From NCBI GenBank assembly GCA_029571985.1, contig JAKQVC010000099.1, positions 1 to 64,000 of the forward strand: a DNA stretch of 64,000 nucleotides, in the 5' to 3' direction. Within the stretch, counting starts at the first letter, position 1, and each line of letters starts with the position of its first letter. A program made the position numbers and the translations under genes. This document shows, piece by piece, positions 8,954 through 17,575 of this stretch. The notes beneath the pieces were generated by a model. It made no database searches. It was not told the DNA's origin and saw only the letters and a program-made list of their open reading frames with translations. This DNA is from Bacteroidota bacterium. GTDB lineage: Bacteria; Bacteroidota; Bacteroidia; Chitinophagales; BACL12.

Positions 8954-11290
8954 TTGAGATTCATTTTATTGGCATCTTTTTTTACCCTATGCATGTATCA
9001 TGCACATGCACAATCTGTTTCAGGTTTTGTGATGGATGCAGAAACGGGTGAGGTGTTACCGGGAGTTACTATCAGAAATCAATTTGTGGTTGATTCGACG
9101 GGAGAGGATATTTCCTTTGCTGCTCGTAATGCTGAAATTATCAGTACAACTGATATGGATGGATATTTTTCCATGCAAATTAAACCGGGTTTGCAGTTGT
9201 TGGTATTTAGTTTTATTGGTTATGAAAGTATGTTGGTGCCTTTGAATGGGGATACATTATCAGCGCAATTGCTGCAAATCAGATTAATGAGTAATATGTC
9301 TGAAATGGATCCCGTGGTAATCAGCGGTAGTTTATATGAAAAGCGACTGTCAGAAGAAAGTGTGAGTATGGTGGTGGTTTCGCAGCGCATTATTGAGCAA
9401 ACAAATGCCACGAGTTTAAGTGATGTTTTATTAAAAGCACCCGGCGTGTATATGATGGATGAGCAGGCCAATATCCGGGGAGGTACAGGATTTACGTATG
9501 GAGCAGGTAGCAGGGTGATGTTAGTGGTTGATGATCAGATTTTATTGGCAGCAGACCGTGGTGATGCAAAATGGAATTTCGTTCCCTTAGAATTAGTGCA
9601 ACAGGTGGAAGTAATTAAAGGCGCTTCTTCTGTTTTATACGGCAGCAGTGCCTTAAATGGCGTAATTGCTGTACGCACCGCATGGCCGACAGCAAAACCG
9701 CAAACCACTGTTCAGGTTTATCATACCCGCATCGATAAACCATCGCTGGCGGAAGCCACCTGGTGGGACCATGCGCCAACCCAATCAGGTATTCAGTTTA
9801 GCCATCTGCAAAAATTTGATAAAATGGATTTGGTGTTGGGTGGTAATGTGCAGGAGCACGCATCGCATTTATTAGGACAATATAGTTCTCGTGCACGCAT
9901 GACCTGGAAAACACGGTTTCATCCAGAACAGGCAAATGGCATTTCCTGGGGTGTAAACGGTAACCTGATGTCGGATAGGGAAGGTCTTTTTTTCTTATGG
10001 GAAGATGCAGATTCCGGTGGATATAAACCATTCCAGGGATATCTGGATACAGTTACTTCAACCTTGCTCAACTGGCAATATGCATGGTTAACAATTGATC
10101 CGTGGTTGAATTATTTCGATGATAAGGGCAATATGCATTATTTTAAAATGCGCTATTATGGAAGTGATGTGATATATTCTGATTCAACGGATGGTGATGC
10201 CTGGCTTTTAAATCTGGATTATCAATATAAGCGCAGTTTCTCCAGAGGAGGCGTTTTTACTGCGGGCGCACAAGGATATTATTTTGATGTGGATGATTAT
10301 GATGTGGGTCAGCATGCAGGTATTAGTGCCGGCGTATTTGCGCAGATTGAAAAAGAAATCTGGCATCGGTTAAATTTGAATCTCGGTGTGCGTGAAGAGT
10401 TTTATAAATTAGATACAACGGCCGGTGCGGCTGTGCCGATTTTTAAAACAGGTTTGAATTATGCTGCCGGTCGGCTAACGAATATTCGTTTATCATTTGG
10501 ACAAGGTTATCGCTTTCCGAGCCTGGTTGAGCGATTTGCGAATAGTAAATTAGGTGCATTATCTATTTTCCCAAATCCGGATTTGTTACCTGAATATGGT
10601 TGGAATACCGAATTAGGTGTTATGCGGAATATCAGAAGGGATAATTTTTATGGTTATGTGGATGTGGCTGTATACCTCACCGAGTATTTCGACATGACTG
10701 AGTTTACATTTAATTTTTATCCGGGCTTGGGTCCGGGATTTAAATCGCTCAATAATTCCCGGGCCCGCATCGGTGGATTGGAAGTTACGTTGAAAGGAGA
10801 ATCAGAAGTATTTGGAAATACTTTAAGCTGGCTTGGTGGCTATAATTATATTTATCCGGCCAATATTACCGGTGATTCTTCGAATTTAGATATGGCTACT
10901 TTTGCCGGAAATTTTTTAGAAGGATTTTCAGCAAGCAGCAGCGATTCAAGCTTTTTAGCATCTGTGCTCACCTATAGGTTCAGGCATATGGCACGCATGA
11001 ATATGCAGTACGAAATGAAAAGATGGTCGTTTGGATTTGATGTGAATTATTACAGCCTCATGGAAAATCTGGATGCCATTTACATTAGCTTTATTCCCGG
11101 CATTGTTGAGTATCGAGAAGGGCATATGCAGGGCGATTGGATAGTGGATGGTCGCGTGGGCTATAAACTCACCGATGATATGCAGCTGCGTTTCTTAGTG
11201 AAGAATGTAAGTAACAGGATGTATGCCCTGCGTCCGGCAAAATATGATCCTCCAAGATCCTTTACTTTGCAATGGAGTGTAAATCTGTAA
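8954..11290 (+). CDS. TonB-dependent outer membrane receptor
   Basis: A 778-residue outer-membrane receptor. The signal peptide ends at AHAQ (residue 20). A carboxypeptidase-regulatory-like beta domain (about 21-110, VSGFVMDAETGEVLPGVTI) is followed by the TonB plug (about 130-245, with ADRGDAKWNFVPLELVQQVEVIKG and SVLYGSSALNGVIAV) and a 22-strand barrel to the C-terminus, which ends in LQWSVNL with a near-terminal aromatic. The ligand is unknown; no SusD partner follows, so it is more like a siderophore/vitamin or peptide receptor than a glycan system. There is no in-frame ATG before the signal peptide, so translation must start at TTG 8954. Confidence 0.93.
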   Translation: MRFILLASFFTLCMYHAHAQSVSGFVMDAETGEVLPGVTIRNQFVVDSTGEDISFAARNAEIISTTDMDGYFSMQIKPGLQLLVFSFIGYESMLVPLNGDTLSAQLLQIRLMSNMSEMDPVVISGSLYEKRLSEESVSMVVVSQRIIEQTNATSLSDVLLKAPGVYMMDEQANIRGGTGFTYGAGSRVMLVVDDQILLAADRGDAKWNFVPLELVQQVEVIKGASSVLYGSSALNGVIAVRTAWPTAKPQTTVQVYHTRIDKPSLAEATWWDHAPTQSGIQFSHLQKFDKMDLVLGGNVQEHASHLLGQYSSRARMTWKTRFHPEQANGISWGVNGNLMSDREGLFFLWEDADSGGYKPFQGYLDTVTSTLLNWQYAWLTIDPWLNYFDDKGNMHYFKMRYYGSDVIYSDSTDGDAWLLNLDYQYKRSFSRGGVFTAGAQGYYFDVDDYDVGQHAGISAGVFAQIEKEIWHRLNLNLGVREEFYKLDTTAGAAVPIFKTGLNYAAGRLTNIRLSFGQGYRFPSLVERFANSKLGALSIFPNPDLLPEYGWNTELGVMRNIRRDNFYGYVDVAVYLTEYFDMTEFTFNFYPGLGPGFKSLNNSRARIGGLEVTLKGESEVFGNTLSWLGGYNYIYPANITGDSSNLDMATFAGNFLEGFSASSSDSSFLASVLTYRFRHMARMNMQYEMKRWSFGFDVNYYSLMENLDAIYISFIPGIVEYREGHMQGDWIVDGRVGYKLTDDMQLRFLVKNVSNRMYALRPAKYDPPRSFTLQWSVNL

Positions 11291-11302
11291 ACATAACCAT
11301 AT

Positions 11303-11725
11303 ATGAAACGACGTGTAACCGGCATCGGCGGTGTATTTTTTAAGGCTAAAGGTGATGTAGCTTCACTGAATGCCTGGTATGAACATCATTTAGGGATAGA
11401 TTACAAAAGCTCAGGCGGATATCCTTATTGGCAATGGCGTGCAATGGAAGCACCTGAACGCACCGGCGGTACTGTATTCAGTATTTTTAAATCAGACTCC
11501 AATTATTTCGGCTCGCCTGAACAACAATTTATGTTTAATATGCGCGTTGAAGATTTGAGTACCCTAATAGAAACCTTACGCAATGAAGGTGTTACCATTG
11601 CCGGTGAGATACAGGAATTCAGCTACGGTAAGTTTGCGTGGATTGTAGACCCGGAAGGAAACAAAATCGAATTGTGGGAACCTACCGGCGATTCAGAATT
11701 TCCGGGTGGTATGCCCATGTATTAA
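11303..11725 (+). CDS. VOC (glyoxalase/bleomycin-resistance) family protein
   Basis: A 140-residue cytoplasmic protein with the vicinal-oxygen-chelate fold: GIGGVFFKAKGDVASLNAWYEHHLGI opens the first beta-alpha-beta module and FAWIVDPEGNKIELWEP closes the second. The E in IELWEP is the standard metal-ligand position. The family includes dioxygenases, isomerases and resistance proteins, so the reaction is open. It starts 12 bases after the receptor gene and is probably in the same transcript. Confidence 0.85.
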   Translation: MKRRVTGIGGVFFKAKGDVASLNAWYEHHLGIDYKSSGGYPYWQWRAMEAPERTGGTVFSIFKSDSNYFGSPEQQFMFNMRVEDLSTLIETLRNEGVTIAGEIQEFSYGKFAWIVDPEGNKIELWEPTGDSEFPGGMPMY

Positions 11726-11737
11726 AAAGGGCTGATC

Positions 11738-11983
11738 CTATTTGCGTTTCAGCATACCAATAACCAGCAGGAATGCAACAGAGCCAACAACGGCTGCAGC
11801 TAATGCATATAATACGTTTTCTTCAACGATACCCAGTTGTTCGAAAATCCAGCCGCCCAGCACTGCACCTACAACGCCAACGATAATATTTCCGATAAGG
11901 CCGAAGCTCTCACCTTTAATCAGTTTTGCGCTTACCCATCCGGCAATTGCGCCTATCAGGATGAAATACAGGAAATTATCCAT
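11738..11983 (-). CDS. GlsB/YeaQ/YmgE family small membrane protein
   Basis: An 81-residue inner-membrane protein with three hydrophobic segments, about 3-20, 28-48 and 58-78. It shows the family pattern GAIAGWVSAKLIKG and GLIGNIIVGVVGAVLGGWI. The family, once called transglycosylase-associated, is linked to envelope stress; its mechanism is unknown. The C-terminus is KRK. It converges on the VOC gene with 12 bases between. A perfect -7 box lies only four bases before the ATG, so the transcript is probably leaderless. Confidence 0.9.
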   Translation of the reverse strand: MDNFLYFILIGAIAGWVSAKLIKGESFGLIGNIIVGVVGAVLGGWIFEQLGIVEENVLYALAAAVVGSVAFLLVIGMLKRK

Positions 11984-11987
11984 GCTG

Positions 11988-11995
11988 CAAAGATA
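11988..11995 (-). promoter_or_regulatory. -7 promoter box (TATCTTTG), leaderless arrangement
   Basis: The minus strand reads TATCTTTG, a perfect match to TAnnTTTG, with four bases between its G and the ATG at 11983. Confidence 0.55.
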
Positions 11996-12029
11996 TTACC
12001 TGTGAAGATGTGTACATAATAAACCTCGC

Positions 12030-13811
12030 TTAATGTTGTAATTGCAATTTCAGGAGATTTCTGAATACACTGTTTTCCTGTGATGCCAGTTCAGTATAAG
12101 TGCCTTGTTCGGCTATCCGGCCTTCAGCTAAAACAAATATGCGGTCTACATTGCGGATGGTTGACAACCGGTGCGCGATAATGATGGTTGTGCGTCCTTC
12201 CATTAGTTTCTCTAAGGCATCCTGCACTAATTTTTCACTTTCTGCATCTAACGAACTGGTGGCTTCATCTAATATTAAAATGGCAGGATTTTTTAAAATC
12301 GCCCGAGCAATGGCAATGCGCTGTCGCTGACCACCGGATAGTTTCACACCGCGCTCACCAACCACTGTTTCAAGTTGCTCCGGAAACTGACGAATAAATT
12401 CCCAGGCATTGGCCTGACGTGCGGCTTCAATAATTTCCGCTTCTGAGGCACCCGGTTTACCGTACGCAATATTTTCGCGAATAGATCCGCCAAATAAAAG
12501 GACTTCCTGTGGTACAAAAGCCATATTATGCCTTAACTGCCTCGGCTCAAATTGAACGGCATCTATACCATCGAAAAAAAGTTTACCCGTATTCGGCTGA
12601 TATAATTGCAAAATAAGTTGCGCAATTGTTGATTTACCGGCACCACTATATCCGGCAAGGGCAATTTTTTTTCCGGCATCAATTTCCAAATCAATTCCGT
12701 TCAATACCTGAATATCAGGCCGTGTCGGATAGCTGAAATAAATCTGCCTGAGAAAAATGCGTCCGTTTAATCGTTGTTTCGCATCTGGTATTTGGTTTAA
12801 ATCTAATTCACCTTCCTCATCCAGAATTTCAAAAATACGTTCAGTGGCACCAACAGTTTTTTGCAGTCGACCAAACAAATCACCCAAACCACCAACGGCA
12901 CCTCCGATAAATCCGGTATATAACACAAATGAAAATAAATCACCCTCCTGAATTGTGCCTTGGGCAAGTAGGGTAGTGCCATACCAGATGACCAGAACGA
13001 AGCTGCCAAATAATCCAAGAATTAAAAACGTAGTAAATCCGCCGCGATTTACAGCGCCGCGTATACCTGTTTCCACTACTTTTTGCAAAAAACTCCGATA
13101 GCGACTGGCTTCGTAATTTTCGTTAGTAAATGCTTTTACAGTTGCTACGTTTTGCAGTGTTTCTTCTACCACAACATTGCTGGATGCCAATGCATCTTGT
13201 CTGAATTTAGAAAGTTTGCGAATAAATTTTCCATATAAAACCGCAACTAAAACCAGCACCGGAAAGGAGCATAACATGAGCAGGGTAAGTTGGGGGGAGA
13301 TATAAAATATAAAACCAATACCGAAAACGATGGTCACCATTTGCCGCACAAATTCGGGCAATGTGGCACTTAGCATATCTTGCAGTTGATCTACATCATT
13401 GGTTGATCTGCTGGTCAGTTCGCCTACGCGGTGTTGCTCGAAAAATGCCAGTTTGAGCGTAAGCAACTGATTAAAAAAATGCATTCTGACATCAGCCATT
13501 GCTTTTTCGGATGCTGTTGCAAACAGGTACACACGAAAAAAACTAAATACCGCCTGAACGAGTAATACAGCAGCTAAAATCAAAGCCAGTGTATTGGTAT
13601 CCTGCATCCAGGGAATCGGGTTGGTATGTTTAGCTGAATCAATCAGCTTTCCCATCAGCCACGGAAACAGCATGGTGGTAAAACTGGAAAGCAATAAAAA
13701 AATAATACCGATAATAAATTGTGTGCGGTAAGGTTTCAGATAGCGTAAAATACGCAACGCAACCTGTGCACTTTTGCGGGTAATGCGTTTTGATTGTGAT
13801 GGTTCAGACAT
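12030..13811 (-). CDS. ABC exporter, fused permease and ATPase (MsbA-like)
   Basis: A 593-residue half-transporter that would dimerise in the inner membrane. Six transmembrane segments occupy about 30-320 and the nucleotide-binding domain about 345-593. Walker A is GYSGAGKST (about 390), the signature is LSGGQRQRIAIARA, Walker B with catalytic Glu is ILILDEATSSLD, and the H-loop is IIIAHRLST. All are intact. Homologues export lipids, lipid A-core or drugs; the substrate cannot be decided. It is transcribed divergently from yjbQ. Confidence 0.93.
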   Translation of the reverse strand: MSEPSQSKRITRKSAQVALRILRYLKPYRTQFIIGIIFLLLSSFTTMLFPWLMGKLIDSAKHTNPIPWMQDTNTLALILAAVLLVQAVFSFFRVYLFATASEKAMADVRMHFFNQLLTLKLAFFEQHRVGELTSRSTNDVDQLQDMLSATLPEFVRQMVTIVFGIGFIFYISPQLTLLMLCSFPVLVLVAVLYGKFIRKLSKFRQDALASSNVVVEETLQNVATVKAFTNENYEASRYRSFLQKVVETGIRGAVNRGGFTTFLILGLFGSFVLVIWYGTTLLAQGTIQEGDLFSFVLYTGFIGGAVGGLGDLFGRLQKTVGATERIFEILDEEGELDLNQIPDAKQRLNGRIFLRQIYFSYPTRPDIQVLNGIDLEIDAGKKIALAGYSGAGKSTIAQLILQLYQPNTGKLFFDGIDAVQFEPRQLRHNMAFVPQEVLLFGGSIRENIAYGKPGASEAEIIEAARQANAWEFIRQFPEQLETVVGERGVKLSGGQRQRIAIARAILKNPAILILDEATSSLDAESEKLVQDALEKLMEGRTTIIIAHRLSTIRNVDRIFVLAEGRIAEQGTYTELASQENSVFRNLLKLQLQH

Positions 13812-13904
13812 GTAACGGGTGGTGAGCGGATAAATTGGAAGAGCAACTTATACGGGACAAGTATACTGACGATTTTGTTAAGTAAAGATTTTAATTTTAC
13901 AGGT

Positions 13905-14315
13905 ATGGTAACACATGTTCAGGTGGTTTTGCCGGCCTTTCCGCGCGGATTTCATTTGATTGATGCGCATATACTGCAGGCGGTTGGTGCTTTACCCAAC
14001 AACGGATTGTTGCATGTGTTCATTCAACATACCTCTGCAGGTATTTGTATCAATGAAAACGCTGACCCGACTGTTTTACAAGATTTTAATTCGGTTTTCG
14101 ACCGATTGGTTCCCGAGGGGCAGTCGTATTATGCACATACCCTTGAAGGTGATGATGATATGCCGGCGCATATTAAAAGCGTGTTAACAGGTCATTCAGT
14201 AAGTATTCCGATTGTGCATGGGCAACTGGCCCTTGGCACGTGGCAGGGGATTTACTTGTGTGAGTTCAGAAACCGGGGAGGTAACCGACGTTTATTGGTG
14301 AGTATCTATCAATAA
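13905..14315 (+). CDS. yjbQ: YjbQ/UPF0047 family protein
   Basis: A 136-residue cytoplasmic protein of the YjbQ family, often annotated as secondary thiamine-phosphate synthase. Family marks are RGFHLIDAHI near the N-terminus, the metal-site segment LHVFIQHTSAGICINENAD, and C-terminal LGTWQGIYLCEFRNRGGNRRLLVS. An upstream in-frame TTG at 13875 exists, but the ATG at 13905 places the start 14 residues before RGFHL, as in E. coli YjbQ, and was chosen. The true physiological role is not settled. Confidence 0.9.
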   Translation: MVTHVQVVLPAFPRGFHLIDAHILQAVGALPNNGLLHVFIQHTSAGICINENADPTVLQDFNSVFDRLVPEGQSYYAHTLEGDDDMPAHIKSVLTGHSVSIPIVHGQLALGTWQGIYLCEFRNRGGNRRLLVSIYQ

Positions 14316-14344
14316 AAAATCCCCCCGGTATGCGGAGGGATTTA
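14312..14344 (-). terminator. Terminator between yjbQ and rplT
   Basis: AAATCCCCCCG pairs with CGGAGGGATTT around GTATG. On the minus strand it is followed by TTTTTTATTG, so it mainly ends the rplT operon. The plus-strand T stretch is short, so it may also serve yjbQ weakly. Confidence 0.8.
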
Positions 14345-14362
14345 AATGATATGCAAGTGATT

Positions 14363-14707
14363 TTACATCACTTTTTTCACGATAGCATCAAACGCTTCAG
14401 GGTTATTCATAGCTAAATCAGCTAAAACCTTGCGGTTGATATCGATATTATTTGTTTTGAGTTTGTGCATGAAGGTGCTGTAAGTAAGGCCATGAGGGCG
14501 CACAGCTGCATTGATACGGGTAATCCAGATCTGGCGATATAATGGTTTCTTATCCTTACGGCCAACGTAGGCATAGCCCATGGCTTTATCAACGGCGTTT
14601 TTAGCTACCGTTAAAACGTTCTTGCGACGGCCCCAATAGCCTTTAGCAAGCTTCAACATTTTTTTCCTGCGATTGCGCGACGCGACTTTAGGTACTGACC
14701 TTGGCAT
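14363..14707 (-). CDS. rplT: 50S ribosomal protein L20
   Basis: A 114-residue ribosomal protein needed for early 50S assembly; in other bacteria it also represses its own operon by binding leader RNA. The sequence starts [20 protein letters not shown] and contains [11 protein letters not shown] and the rRNA-binding basic N-terminal helix, with the family's usual length. It is the last gene of the TPR-thrS-infC-rpmI-rplT operon, 14 bases after rpmI, and is followed by a terminator. Confidence 0.98.
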   Translation of the reverse strand: MPRSVPKVASRNRRKKMLKLAKGYWGRRKNVLTVAKNAVDKAMGYAYVGRKDKKPLYRQIWITRINAAVRPHGLTYSTFMHKLKTNNIDINRKVLADLAMNNPEAFDAIVKKVM

Positions 14708-14721
14708 ATTCTACAGTTTTA

Positions 14722-14916
14722 TCAGATGGCAAGTAAACGCTTGATATTAGCTGAATCCGCTTCGCTAACGAGGCCTGGAGCAGTCAGGCGGGTTTTACGC
14801 TTGTTACTCTTTTTGGTGAGGATATGGCGTTTAAACGCTTTAGCGCGTTTTATTTTACCGCTACCGGTCACCTTGAAGCGCTTCTTCGCGCTGCTGTTGG
14901 TCTTCATCTTCGGCAT
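14722..14916 (-). CDS. rpmI: 50S ribosomal protein L35
   Basis: A 64-residue, strongly basic ribosomal protein: [20 protein letters not shown] and [15 protein letters not shown] are the family pattern. It sits between infC (122-base gap) and rplT (14-base gap). The gap before it has a perfect -7 box and a CCCGAA/TTCGGG hairpin, so it probably has its own promoter and a structured leader in addition to read-through from thrS-infC. Confidence 0.98.
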   Translation of the reverse strand: MPKMKTNSSAKKRFKVTGSGKIKRAKAFKRHILTKKSNKRKTRLTAPGLVSEADSANIKRLLAI

Positions 14917-14941
14917 ATGGACTCGCGTTTTTGTTTACTTC

Positions 14942-14955
14942 CCCGAAACTTCGGG
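14942..14955 (-). promoter_or_regulatory. Leader hairpin before rpmI
   Basis: CCCGAA (14942-14947) pairs with TTCGGG (14950-14955) around AC. It lies 26-39 bases upstream of the rpmI start, at the expected 5' end of an mRNA made from the box at 14960-14967. It could be an L20/L35 control element or just an mRNA-stabilising hairpin. Confidence 0.45.
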
Positions 14956-14959
14956 AGCG

Positions 14960-14967
14960 CAAAGATA
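14960..14967 (-). promoter_or_regulatory. Internal -7 promoter box (TATCTTTG) for rpmI-rplT
   Basis: The minus strand reads TATCTTTG, a perfect match to TAnnTTTG, 44 bases upstream of the rpmI start and inside the infC-rpmI gap. Confidence 0.5.
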
Positions 14968-15038
14968 GGATTTACCCCTGAAACTTCAAAACTCAGAGGC
15001 AACTTCTTTCTTTGCCAGGTGAAATGTTAGTTAAACCC

Positions 15039-15608
15039 TTATCCGGCAGGGGTTTCTTTCTTTTTAGTGCCGGGTGCTTTTGGTACAAAGGTGATATACA
15101 TCCTTTTGCCTTCCATTTTTGGCATCTGGTCGGGCACGCCAACCTCTTCCAGCCTTTGGGCAAATTTGAGCAGGAGCATCTCGCCTTGTTCCTTAAATAC
15201 GATAGAGCGACCTCTGAACATCACATAAGCGCGCACCTTGTTGCCCTCAACCAGAAATTTCTCAGCATGTTTGCTCTTGAATTCGAAATCGTGGTCATCC
15301 GTATGCGGCGTGAAGCGGATTTCTTTCATTTCCTGCTTCTTGCTCTTGGCTTTGAGTTCTTTGTCTTTTTTCTTCTTCTCGTAAACGAATTTTTGGAAAT
15401 CGACAATTCTACATACCGGCGGATCGGCATTTGGGGTAATTTCTACCAACTCCAGACCAAGCTCTTCAGCCATTCGCAGTGCGTCCTGCGTGGGGTAAAT
15501 ACCGGTGGTGATGTTTTCGCCTACCACACGGACTTTTGGGTATCGGATATCGCGTCCGATGCGGTAGTTGCTGCGTTCGTCGTTCCGTTTATAACTAAAT
15601 GTCTTCAA
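15039..15608 (-). CDS. infC: Translation initiation factor IF-3, TTG start
   Basis: A 189-residue IF-3: N-terminal domain with YRIGRDIRYPKVRVVGENI and CRIVDFQKFVYEKKKKDKE, a basic linker helix, and a C-terminal domain with KEIRFTPHTDDHDFEFK and GRSIVFKEQG. IF-3 ensures start-codon fidelity and subunit separation. No ATG lies between the upstream in-frame TAA at 15618-15620 and the conserved N-terminus. Translation therefore begins at TTG 15608 (or ATA 15614), recalling the rare start of E. coli infC used for autoregulation. It is 32 bases downstream of thrS in the same operon. Confidence 0.97.
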   Translation of the reverse strand: MKTFSYKRNDERSNYRIGRDIRYPKVRVVGENITTGIYPTQDALRMAEELGLELVEITPNADPPVCRIVDFQKFVYEKKKKDKELKAKSKKQEMKEIRFTPHTDDHDFEFKSKHAEKFLVEGNKVRAYVMFRGRSIVFKEQGEMLLLKFAQRLEEVGVPDQMPKMEGKRMYITFVPKAPGTKKKETPAG

Positions 15609-15640
15609 ACTTATAGATTAGGTTAAATAATGATGTTAAA

Positions 15641-17572
15641 TTAATTAAATACTGCTTTTACCTCCTCAATTATCATACCAGCAAAAGCATCGGCCGACAT
15701 GCTGCCCTGGTCGCCTTCGCCGTGTTTGCGCAGACTTACCGTTCCGTTTTGCATTTCCTGTTCGCCGATAATCAGCATCCACGGCACTTTCTTCATTTCT
15801 GCGTCGCGGATTTTCCGGCCGATTTTTTCTGCCCTTGTGTCGAGGGAAGTGCGAATTTCGTGTTTTTTCAGCACTTGTATAATCCCTTCGGCATATTCCA
15901 GAAATTTATCACTGATTGGCAATACAGCCACTTGAACCGGAGCCAGCCATGCAGGCAGGTTTCCTGCATAGTGCTCAAGCAGGAAGCCAATAAACCGCTC
16001 ATGGGTGCTTAATGGCGCCCGGTGAATAATAATCGGGGTTTTGGCGGTATTATCCTTGTCGATATACGACAAATTGAATCGTAAAGGCTGTCCGAAATCT
16101 ACCTGATTGGTAGCCAGGGTAAACTCGCGACCTATCGCAGAATAGATCTGAATATCGATTTTCGGGCCGTAGAATGCCGCTTCATCCGGCACTTCAATGT
16201 AGGTGATGCCTGATTGAATGAGCACCTTGCGCACCATATCTTCGGTGCGTTTCCATAATTCGGGATTGTCTAAATATTTCTGACCCAGTTTCGTTGGTTC
16301 GTGTGTGCTGAAGCGCATCACATATTTTTCAATTCCAAAGATTCTGAAATAGTTCAAATACATCGCATTTACCGCTTTGAACTCGCTTTCGAATTGCTCT
16401 TCGGTGCAATAAATATGCGCATCATTCATGTTCATACCCCGCACGCGCATCAACCCAAACAAAGCCCCGCTCTCCTCATACCGGTAACAAGTGCCGTATT
16501 CTGCCAGTCGCATCGGTAAATCGCGGTAGCTGCGTGGTGCCGCCGAGAAAATTTTATGGTGATGCGGACAGTTCATCGATTTGAGGTAATACTTCACCCC
16601 CTCCAATTCCATTGGCGGATACATACTATCTGCATAATAGGGGAGGTGCCCGCTGGTTAAATACAGGTTTTCTTTGGCAATATGCGGTGTTTTCACACGT
16701 AAATAACCGGCTTCATCTTCTTTTTTCTTAGCCAGTTTTTCTAATTGCTCGATGATGGCCGCACCATTTGGCATCCACAAAATGAGACCCTGACCCACAT
16801 CATCATCTGTCGTATAAATTTCTAGTTCGCGACCCAGTTTACGGTGATCGCGTTTTTTAGCCTCCTCGAGCATTTTCAGGTACTCTTCCAACTCGGTTTG
16901 CTTCGGGAAGGTAATACCGTAAATACGGGTAAGCTGTTTATTTTTTTCATCGCCTCTCCAGTAAGCACCGGCAATATTTAATAATTTGATGGCTTTGATA
17001 TGTCCTGTTTCCGGAATGTGAGGTCCGCGACATAAATCCACAAAATCGCCCTGCGAATAGAAGGTTATACTTCCATCTTCTAGGTCGTTGATGAGTTCGA
17101 GTTTATATTCATCACCCTTGTCAGTAAAGTAGGCGAGCGCATCCGCTTTTGAAACAGCTTTGCGGATATAGGCAGAATTCTTTTTGGCCAGTTCCTTCAT
17201 CTTCTCTTCAATCTTTGGCAGATCTTCGAGGGTTAAAACACGGCCTCCTAAATCGATATCGTAATAGAAACCGTTATCAATAGCCGGACCAATACCAAAT
17301 TTCACACCCGGAAATAAGGATTCAAGCGCTTCGGCCATCAAATGCGCGCTGCTATGCCAAAAGGTTGATTTTCCCTTCTCATCGTCCCACGTAAATAATT
17401 TGAAAGTAGCGTCTGTCGTAATTGGTCGACTCAAATCCCATACTTCGCCGTTTACTTCGGCGCTCAATACCTTTCTGGCCAAACCTTCACTGATCGATTT
17501 GGCAATCTCCAGGGAGCTAATCCCTTCCTGATACTCCCGCACGTTTCCGTCTGGAAATGTAATCTTAATCAT
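15641..17572 (-). CDS. thrS: Threonyl-tRNA synthetase
   Basis: A 643-residue class II synthetase that charges tRNA-Thr. A TGS domain (1-60) is followed by the editing domain (about 65-225, with SSAHLMAEALESLFPGVKFGIGPA), the catalytic core (about 245-535; zinc-ligand C335 in SMNCPHHHKIF, motif 2 in RYEESGALFGLMRVRGMNMND) and the anticodon-binding domain to the end. Motif 3 reads RAPLSTHERFIGFLLEHY. Everything expected is present. It lies three bases after the TPR gene and leads into infC. Confidence 0.98.
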   Translation of the reverse strand: MIKITFPDGNVREYQEGISSLEIAKSISEGLARKVLSAEVNGEVWDLSRPITTDATFKLFTWDDEKGKSTFWHSSAHLMAEALESLFPGVKFGIGPAIDNGFYYDIDLGGRVLTLEDLPKIEEKMKELAKKNSAYIRKAVSKADALAYFTDKGDEYKLELINDLEDGSITFYSQGDFVDLCRGPHIPETGHIKAIKLLNIAGAYWRGDEKNKQLTRIYGITFPKQTELEEYLKMLEEAKKRDHRKLGRELEIYTTDDDVGQGLILWMPNGAAIIEQLEKLAKKKEDEAGYLRVKTPHIAKENLYLTSGHLPYYADSMYPPMELEGVKYYLKSMNCPHHHKIFSAAPRSYRDLPMRLAEYGTCYRYEESGALFGLMRVRGMNMNDAHIYCTEEQFESEFKAVNAMYLNYFRIFGIEKYVMRFSTHEPTKLGQKYLDNPELWKRTEDMVRKVLIQSGITYIEVPDEAAFYGPKIDIQIYSAIGREFTLATNQVDFGQPLRFNLSYIDKDNTAKTPIIIHRAPLSTHERFIGFLLEHYAGNLPAWLAPVQVAVLPISDKFLEYAEGIIQVLKKHEIRTSLDTRAEKIGRKIRDAEMKKVPWMLIIGEQEMQNGTVSLRKHGEGDQGSMSADAFAGMIIEEVKAVFN

Positions 17573-17575
17573 TGC

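Noticed and set aside
13875-13904. Longer YjbQ start at TTG 13875
   Set aside because: It would add ten residues before the family N-terminus, while ATG 13905 matches the usual start.
15012-15626. 204-codon frame opposite infC
   Set aside because: Antisense of the conserved IF-3 gene; Phe/Leu-rich composition arises from the Lys/Glu codons on the other strand.
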